From NCBI GenBank assembly GCA_011192055.1, contig DUES01000046.1, forward strand, positions 1-9,595: a DNA stretch of 9,595 nt, given 5' to 3'. The notes beneath the pieces are model-generated. The model saw nothing but the letters and a program-made list of their open reading frames with translations. It was not told the DNA's origin and made no database searches. A program made the translations under genes and the position numbers. This document shows, in pieces, positions 5,386 to 9,595 of the stretch (position 1 is the first letter of the stretch; every line of letters begins with the position of its first letter). This DNA comes from Dehalococcoidia bacterium. Lineage in GTDB: Bacteria; Chloroflexota; Dehalococcoidia; Dehalococcoidales; Fen-1064.

Positions 5386-6708
5386 TTAATCCGATACTGC
5401 CTGTGAGTATGCCGCACTCTGTTTTCGCGGAGCGCGTAATATAAGTGCCAAGAACAGGGCCAGGACTGCCATACCTCCGGCCATCAGAAACGCAATTGAA
5501 TAACTCCCGCTGGCGTCAAATATTAAGTCGCCCATAACTGTGCCCAGTGAACACCCCGCCGCCCAGCCAATCCCGATGACACCCATAATAACACCAACTG
5601 ACCGCAGACCAAAATACTCTGCTACCATTGCCGTCATTGGGGGTGCTGTTCCACCTATGCCGCAGCCGAACAGGGCTGCAACAGCGAAAAACATCCAGAG
5701 TTCGCTGGTACCTGCAAAGAGGAAGAGGGCAAGTGTCTCCATGACCAGGAACGCAAACAGGCTGAACTTACTCCCGCGCCGGGTAGCCAGCGTTCCCACC
5801 AGCACCTTCGATAATATGTTTGAGCCTCCCATGGTGGTGAGTACCAGGGCGGCTGAGGATGCAGAAATACCTGCGTCTGTTGCATAGGCGGCTATATGGA
5901 TTCCGGCCATAAAAAGTGTTGCTGCTACGAGAATATTAAGGCAAACCAGCATCCAGAACACCGGTGTTCGCAAAGCCTCAGCGAAGGTCCAGTCATTACC
6001 CTGCAATTTCGTGACGACCGGGTTACTCAACGTAATCTCCGACTGAACAGACCCGGTGGACACACCATCCGTATCTTCCGGACTGTGTTTTGCCGGGATT
6101 GCTGCCGGTATCACAATTACCCAGGTCAATATGGCCAGGACAAGATAGGCAGTGCGCCACTCTGTTGATTCAATGAGAAAGGTAGAAAGCGGTGGCATTA
6201 TCATCTGCCCGAGGCCAATACCTCCGGTCACAATTCCCAGTGCCAGGACCCTCTTATCACTGAACCAACGGGAAATTGTAGCCGTAATCGGTGTCCAGCA
6301 GGCACTGGTATTGACTGCGATTACGGCGAACCCGGCATAGAGGTGCCACAGTTCACTGGTTCCGGACAGCACGAGATAACCCAGCCCGCCGAATAAACCA
6401 CCAAGCGCAAGTACTATCCGCGGCCCATATTTGTCCGTCAAAGCACCCATCAGCACGGCAAGTAATCCGCTGGTCCACAGCGATATCGCATACGCTCCGG
6501 AGATGGATGTCCGGGCCCATCCGGACCATTCTGAAAGGGGCTTTAAAAAAACGCTGAAAGAGAAACTGCTGCCATAGACAATGGTCATCACCAGTGTCAT
6601 CGTGACCACCAGCAACCATGCACTTGGTACGTTTTTATTCCGGAAAGGGATGCGGTCGAGCACACCGCGTGGTCGCAGGTGCTCTCTATCGTACAGGCTG
6701 GAGTTCAA
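5386..6708 (-). CDS. MFS transporter, OFA/MCT-like
   Basis: The 440-residue polytopic protein has the 12-helix pattern of the major facilitator superfamily. The signature loop between helices 2 and 3 is G-A-L-T-D-K-Y-G-P-R (about 88-97). The preceding W-S-G-W-A-R-T-S-I-S-G-A-Y is typical of the oxalate:formate antiporter / monocarboxylate porter group. A central cytoplasmic loop lies around residues 210-240 (T-D-G-V-S-T-G-S-V-Q) and a second half opens with W-T-F-A-E-A-L-R-T-P-V-F-W, also typical of that group. Substrates are usually small organic anions; none can be assigned. The start is TTG at 6708, supported by GGAGA six bases upstream; no in-frame ATG lies near. A promoter candidate with a perfect TTGACA lies about 180 bp upstream, just past the terminator of the preceding operon. 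Confidence 0.88.
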   Translation of the reverse strand: MNSSLYDREHLRPRGVLDRIPFRNKNVPSAWLLVVTMTLVMTIVYGSSFSFSVFLKPLSEWSGWARTSISGAYAISLWTSGLLAVLMGALTDKYGPRIVLALGGLFGGLGYLVLSGTSELWHLYAGFAVIAVNTSACWTPITATISRWFSDKRVLALGIVTGGIGLGQMIMPPLSTFLIESTEWRTAYLVLAILTWVIVIPAAIPAKHSPEDTDGVSTGSVQSEITLSNPVVTKLQGNDWTFAEALRTPVFWMLVCLNILVAATLFMAGIHIAAYATDAGISASSAALVLTTMGGSNILSKVLVGTLATRRGSKFSLFAFLVMETLALFLFAGTSELWMFFAVAALFGCGIGGTAPPMTAMVAEYFGLRSVGVIMGVIGIGWAAGCSLGTVMGDLIFDASGSYSIAFLMAGGMAVLALFLALILRAPRKQSAAYSQAVSD

Positions 6709-6890
6709 CTATATTCTCCATCTCCGGACAGCAAACCATACAGCCGGGTCAGTGATACAATATCGTCACAACTTCGTACAAAATACCGTTGTAACCCTCC
6801 GGTAAAGATATTGGTTTTATGTATATTTCAGGTCTGAATATCCCCGTCATTGCTGTCCTGTAAACCTATCCCGGAAAGCTACATGCTACA
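6709..6890. other. Long 5' leader of the MFS transporter, no gene seen
   Basis: This non-coding stretch lies between the proposed promoter and the TTG start of the carrier. I see no convincing small gene with a ribosome-binding site, and no riboswitch that I recognise. It is AT-richer in the middle (around 6800-6835) than the flanking genes. Confidence 0.5.
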
Positions 6891-6919
6891 AGACTAGGTT
6901 AGACCGGGGCAATTGTCAA
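6891..6919 (-). promoter_or_regulatory. Sigma-70-type promoter for MFS transporter and aldo/keto reductase
   Basis: On the minus strand a perfect TTGACA (6919-6914) is followed, after exactly 17 bases, by TAGTCT (6896-6891), which matches TATAAT at three positions. It begins only eight bases past the terminator hairpin of the upstream operon. That is the expected position for a fresh promoter. The -10 is weak, so activation by a factor is possible. Confidence 0.45.
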
Positions 6920-6927
6920 CATAAGAA

Positions 6928-6953
6928 CCGGATACCCGTATAAGAGTATCCGG
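6928..6953 (-). terminator. Intrinsic terminator after the dehydrogenase gene
   Basis: Perfect 8-bp arms CCGGATAC and GTATCCGG enclose a 10-nt loop. On the minus strand the stem is followed by TTCTTATGTT, a modest T-rich tail. It lies 46 bp past the stop of the Gfo/Idh/MocA gene and separates the amino-sugar pair from the carrier/reductase pair. Confidence 0.62.
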
Positions 6954-6999
6954 CACCTGGTCTCGTTCGATCAGAATGCTGATAAGTGGGTAGAGGCGA

Positions 7000-7998
7000 C
7001 TACGGACTGACCGGTTCCCAGGCACCGGTCTTAATTGAGCGGTCACCGGTGAGGACGGTAGCCAGGGTCTTGGTAGCGTCAGCGAAATCAGAGCGGACTA
7101 CGTCAGTCTTTTTGCTGCGCACCGCCTCGAGGAATGCTTTCATTTCCAGCATGTGAAGGTCAATATCCGGAAACTCTTTTTCGATGGTATCTCCGTTTAT
7201 ATACCCGGAGAGCCGTTTCCGGGCAAAGTCGAGCAGCAAACGCCAGTCGGGTCCAAACAACTCGATTTCCCAGTTGAATACCGTCGTGGCACAGCTATCG
7301 GTATGGGTACCCAGGGCTCCGCCGGCAAAACGGTAGGCAAGTACCATGGTATCCTCGGAATCGAGGTGCTCCACATCCGGGTAGGTCAGCCGGTCGGCAC
7401 GTGCAAAGACGTGCGTTATGTCACCTACCAGGTAGCGTGCCATATCTATCATGTGAATAGACTGCTCCAGCAAAGGACCGCCGCTATGTTCCCGCTGGAG
7501 AAACCAGAGCGGTACGTCCATATTAATATAATATGACGTGGTAGTCATGGTACGAACGTGGGTGACAGGACGACCTGAAATCAAACGCCTTGCTTCTTCT
7601 GCAAGCGGAGAGTACCGCAGTTGAAAACCCACTGCGTTCACGATTGTGCTGCCCTTCACAGCATCACGGTATCCCGCGGCAGTATCAGTGTCCAGCGCAA
7701 TTGGTTTCTCAATAAATACCGCCGTACCGGCAGCAATCGCTGTGTTGACCATGCCCCGCCGCACACCGGGAGGTGTGGCAATAATGATAGCATCTACCGG
7801 TACCTCGGCCAGCATCTTCTTTGCATCTATATAGAAAGGCAGGTTTGTCTCCGAGGATACTACTGCTCCCTCGGCTTCATCCAGAACAGCCACAGCGGCA
7901 ACCTTGACGCCATCAATCTGTGTGCAATTTACCGTATGCTTTCGGCCCATGGTGCCGAAGCCGGCTACAGCAACTCTTAATTCATACTCTGAATTCAC
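7000..7998 (-). CDS. Gfo/Idh/MocA-family NAD(P)-dependent sugar dehydrogenase
   Basis: The 332-residue protein has an N-terminal Rossmann fold with G13-F-G15-T-M-G18 and the strand A-I-I-I-A-T-P-P-G at 70-78. It also has the family motif E97-K98-P99, where Lys98 is the expected catalytic/cofactor-contacting lysine. In the second domain G-G-P-L-L-E-Q-S-I-H182-M-I-D185 matches the H-x-x-D signature that binds substrate hydroxyls. Family members oxidise or reduce hydroxyls on sugars, inositols or nucleotide sugars. The start is GTG at 7998 with GGGAGAGAG just upstream; the product then reads M-N-S-E-Y-E-L-R-V-A. It begins 54 bp behind the aminotransferase gene, and the pairing recalls 3-keto/3-amino sugar pathways in which a Gfo/Idh enzyme makes the ketone that a DegT enzyme aminates. 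The exact sugar is not readable. Confidence 0.9.
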   Translation of the reverse strand: MNSEYELRVAVAGFGTMGRKHTVNCTQIDGVKVAAVAVLDEAEGAVVSSETNLPFYIDAKKMLAEVPVDAIIIATPPGVRRGMVNTAIAAGTAVFIEKPIALDTDTAAGYRDAVKGSTIVNAVGFQLRYSPLAEEARRLISGRPVTHVRTMTTTSYYINMDVPLWFLQREHSGGPLLEQSIHMIDMARYLVGDITHVFARADRLTYPDVEHLDSEDTMVLAYRFAGGALGTHTDSCATTVFNWEIELFGPDWRLLLDFARKRLSGYINGDTIEKEFPDIDLHMLEMKAFLEAVRSKKTDVVRSDFADATKTLATVLTGDRSIKTGAWEPVSP

Positions 7999-8052
7999 CG
8001 GTTACTCTCTCCCGAACAGACTCAATTATTATGCCTTTACACACCGGCCACT

Positions 8053-9201
8053 TCATGCGGTGCGGTTCTTCTCAATTGCCTTTCCGAGCGTTTCAACCAC
8101 CCGCAGTACTTCCTCCCCGGTTATTTCCGGCCAGAAAGGCAGGGAGAGGACCCGCGCACCGGCGTCTTCAGCAACAGGGAACTCACCGGGTGAGTGTCCG
8201 TATTCCTGCCGGTGGAATGGCTCCAGGTGTACCGGCCGGAAGTGGACACCGATACCGATACCTGCGTTTTCCATCTCGGCAGCTACTTTATTTCTGTCCA
8301 CACCTTTCAGCTTCACCACGAACATGTGATAGGCATGCCTTATATGTTCCCCGGGTGGTATTACCTCTACGAAACCGGCAAGTGGCTGCAGCAGTTCATA
8401 ATACTGCCTGGCAATTTCTACTCTCATCTGATGCCGCCGCTCGATTTTCTTCAACTGCTGAAGCCCAAGTGAGGCAGGGATATCCCACATGATGTATTTA
8501 AAGCCCTTGTAAATCATGGGGTATTCCTGGAACTCACCAGTGTTATAGCGTGTCCATGCCCCGGAAGCCATTCCGTGGTCCCTGGTCGACTGGATTACGC
8601 GCGTAATCTCATCATTATCGGTGACCAGCATACCCCCGTTACCCACAGCCAGGTTCTTGGTCGCGTAGAATGAATAGCAGGCAGTATCGCCATAGCTGCC
8701 CACTTTTCTGCCCCGGTATCCGGTTTCAATGGCATGGGCACAATCACTGATTACCTTGAGGTTGTACCTTGCGGCAATATCCATGATTCTGTCCATGTCG
8801 CAGGGGTAGCCATACAGGTGTACGGGAATTATCGCACGGGTACGCTCGGTTATTGCTTCCTCGATACGCGCAGGGTCGATATTCAATGTATCCGGCTGAA
8901 CGTCGGCGAAAACAGGAGTCGCCCCGGTATACATTATTGAACTGACAGTTGCGACGAACGTTATCGGGGTGGTTATTACCTCATCTCCGGCCCCGATACC
9001 GAACGCACTGAGGCTGAGATGCAATGCTGCCGTGCAGGAATTGGTCCCGATACCATGTTTTCTTTCCTGGTATGCGGCAAATTCCTGTTCGAACTTCTCC
9101 GTCTTTACCCCGGTACCGATAAGGCCGGAACGCAGGGTATCCAGTACTTCTTCTTCCTCCTCTTTACCAATCAGGGGTCTTGCCAGCGGGATTGACTCCA
9201 T
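8053..9201 (-). CDS. DegT/DnrJ/EryC1/StrS-family PLP aminotransferase
   Basis: The 382-residue fold-type I aminotransferase acts on keto-sugar nucleotides. It opens with I-P-L-A-R-P-L-I-G and G-L-I-G-T-G-x-x-T-x-x-F-E. It has N54-S-C-T-A-A-L-H for phosphate and cofactor contact, D153-C-A-H156 for the PLP ring nitrogen, and S-F-Y-A-T-K182-N-L with the Schiff-base lysine. The later D-H-G-M-x-S-G-A-W-x-R-Y and K-Y-I-M-W-D-I-P-A-S-L-G-L-Q-Q-L segments resemble the ArnB/PseC-type branch, where the usual K-Y-N-M-T-D is altered to K-Y-I-M-W-D. Products feed surface glycans or lipid modification. The ATG at 9201 is chosen because GGAGGTAAT precedes it; an upstream TTG at 9258 has no such site. It is the first gene of the minus-strand pair with the Gfo/Idh dehydrogenase and is divergent from a nucleotidyltransferase. 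Confidence 0.92.
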   Translation of the reverse strand: MESIPLARPLIGKEEEEEVLDTLRSGLIGTGVKTEKFEQEFAAYQERKHGIGTNSCTAALHLSLSAFGIGAGDEVITTPITFVATVSSIMYTGATPVFADVQPDTLNIDPARIEEAITERTRAIIPVHLYGYPCDMDRIMDIAARYNLKVISDCAHAIETGYRGRKVGSYGDTACYSFYATKNLAVGNGGMLVTDNDEITRVIQSTRDHGMASGAWTRYNTGEFQEYPMIYKGFKYIMWDIPASLGLQQLKKIERRHQMRVEIARQYYELLQPLAGFVEVIPPGEHIRHAYHMFVVKLKGVDRNKVAAEMENAGIGIGVHFRPVHLEPFHRQEYGHSPGEFPVAEDAGARVLSLPFWPEITGEEVLRVVETLGKAIEKNRTA

Positions 9202-9281
9202 ATTACCTCCAAAGCGTACCCGGTCATTTATCGGGGAAAAGAGATAAGGAAATACCAACCGAAACAGTCCGGGATTACGTG

Positions 9282-9311
9282 TTTATATGCCGATGTTTAT
9301 ATCACAGTCAG
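9282..9311 (-). promoter_or_regulatory. Promoter candidate for the aminotransferase operon, with direct repeat
   Basis: On the minus strand TATAAA (9287-9282) is a good -10, and CTGACT (9311-9306) lies 18 bases upstream with four of six -35 matches. The region also holds a direct repeat, TGTTTATAT at 9280-9288 and again at 9294-9302 on the plus strand, with a 14-bp period. The repeat overlaps the -10 and the spacer and could be an operator, or just AT-rich promoter sequence. Confidence 0.4.
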
Positions 9312-9441
9312 GATTGTGCTTTAGTCTAAATATACACGGGGGCTATACAGTGGCGCAAGTTTACTTAAATAGCGATTGCGGGAACATCACCGGCACCCTG
9401 TTTTTTCACCGTCCGGTAAGCTGCAAAAGCATAGACCTTCT

Positions 9442-9506
9442 AAGGAGGTAATGTGCCACTAATCTACCGAACGAGTACAGGTGTTTGCCAGGTATCTCAC
9501 TCATGA
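9442..9506 (+). other. Orphan strong ribosome-binding site with possible leader peptide
   Basis: AAGGAGG at 9442-9448 is the best Shine-Dalgarno match in the region, yet it sits about 90 bp before the nucleotidyltransferase start. Two bases on is ATG, which opens M-C-H-stop. Four bases on is GTG, which opens a 17-codon frame (M-P-L-I-Y-R-T-S-T-G-V-C-Q-V-S-H-S) ending TGA at 9504-9506. The spacers are shorter than ideal. This may be a leader peptide or a ribosome-loading site; it may also be meaningless. Confidence 0.3.
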
Positions 9507-9519
9507 TGTATCGTAGTGA
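9497..9519 (+). promoter_or_regulatory. Small hairpin directly upstream of a ribosome-binding site
   Basis: TCACT/AGTGA plus ATGA/TCGT (one G-T pair, one bulged C, loop TGTA) forms a nine-pair stem. It ends two bases before the CGGAGG that serves the nucleotidyltransferase ATG. The stem leaves the ribosome-binding site open and could influence initiation or mRNA stability. Confidence 0.35.
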
Positions 9520-9535
9520 ACGGAGGTATACTGCA

Positions 9536-9595
9536 ATGAAGGCCATGATACTCGCCGCCGGCGAAGGGACACGACTGCAGCCACTCACCCTTTCG
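9536..9595 (+). CDS. Sugar-phosphate nucleotidyltransferase, N-terminal start (partial)
   Basis: Only 20 codons are inside the window: M-K-A-M-I-L-A-A-G-E-G-T-R-L-Q-P-L-T-L-S. The L-A-A-G-x-G-T-R-L-x-P-L-T motif is the nucleotide-binding signature of NDP-sugar pyrophosphorylases (RmlA, GalU, mannose-1-phosphate guanylyltransferase, GlmU N-domain), which activate sugar 1-phosphates with an NTP. Which sugar and which nucleotide cannot be told from this fragment. GGAGG ends nine bases before the ATG. It faces away from the aminotransferase and dehydrogenase genes. If functionally linked, it would supply an activated sugar for that pathway. Confidence 0.9.
   Translation, partial: MKAMILAAGEGTRLQPLTLS

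Larger units (their letters stand above)
9312..9535. other. Divergent intergenic region and nucleotidyltransferase leader
   Basis: There is no long gene here. Features seen are the orphan strong ribosome-binding sequence at 9442-9448, a small hairpin at 9497-9519 and a possible long-range pairing CGGTA (near 9415) with TACCG (9466-9470). No clear plus-strand promoter was found: the AT-rich TAAATATACA around 9327-9337 is the best spot but lacks a -35. I do not recognise a known riboswitch class. Confidence 0.5.

Noticed and set aside
9202..9258. A 19-residue N-terminal extension of the aminotransferase from a TTG
   Set aside because: The ATG at 9201 has GGAGGTAAT directly upstream and the product then begins at the usual family position; the extension has no ribosome-binding site.
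9400..9470. Possible c-di-GMP or other known riboswitch, suggested by GCAAAAGC and TAGACC
   Set aside because: The other conserved parts of the GEMM aptamer (GGCAAACC, GAAA tetraloop, GACGCAAAGCC) are absent, and no other class fits.

Overview
The window looks like chromosomal DNA from a free-living bacterium of moderate GC (about half G+C), with strong Shine-Dalgarno sites, short spacers and several ATG-overlap or close-spaced gene pairs. The LuxR-type tail, the GIN-domain lipoproteins and a dispersed hairpin repeat would fit an uncultured Chloroflexota (Dehalococcoidia-like) genome. That placement is an impression from protein style only. There are no rRNA, tRNA, CRISPR, transposase or phage genes in the window.

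Layout. (1) 2-103: the last 33 residues of a LuxR-type regulator, followed by a 111-bp dispersed repeat and a strong symmetric terminator. (2) 363-2413, plus strand: a three-gene operon with a four-helix membrane protein, translationally overlapped by a GIN-domain (DUF2807-type) lipoprotein and then a gapless paralogue of it. (3) 2464-2489: a perfect 26-bp palindrome between convergent transcripts. (4) 4236-2527, minus strand: a two-gene unit behind a consensus extended -10 promoter. It holds an unrecognised 234-aa protein with a weakly HEPN-like C-terminal half, and a PfkB/ribokinase-fold protein that lacks the catalytic aspartate. (5) 6708-4471, minus strand: an MFS (OFA/MCT-like) carrier and an aldo/keto reductase, ending in a second, inverted copy of the dispersed repeat. 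(6) 9201-7000, minus strand: a DegT/StrS-type aminotransferase and a Gfo/Idh/MocA dehydrogenase, closed by a terminator hairpin. (7) 9536-end, plus strand: the first 20 codons of a sugar-phosphate nucleotidyltransferase, divergent from the aminotransferase.

How the parts fit. The right end (nucleotidyltransferase, aminotransferase, NAD(P)-dependent sugar dehydrogenase) has the enzyme set of nucleotide-activated amino-sugar synthesis for surface glycans. The left operon is an envelope module: a small membrane protein plus two predicted surface lipoproteins with a beta-solenoid-like repeat. The middle is metabolic (carrier, reductase, kinase-fold protein).

The points most worth attention are four. 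The PfkB-fold protein has degenerate active-site motifs. The dispersed repeat begins exactly on the TAG stop codon of two unrelated genes. One GIN paralogue has lost the glycines of its rung motif while the other keeps all of them. The 5' leader of the nucleotidyltransferase carries a strong ribosome-binding sequence without a matching gene.
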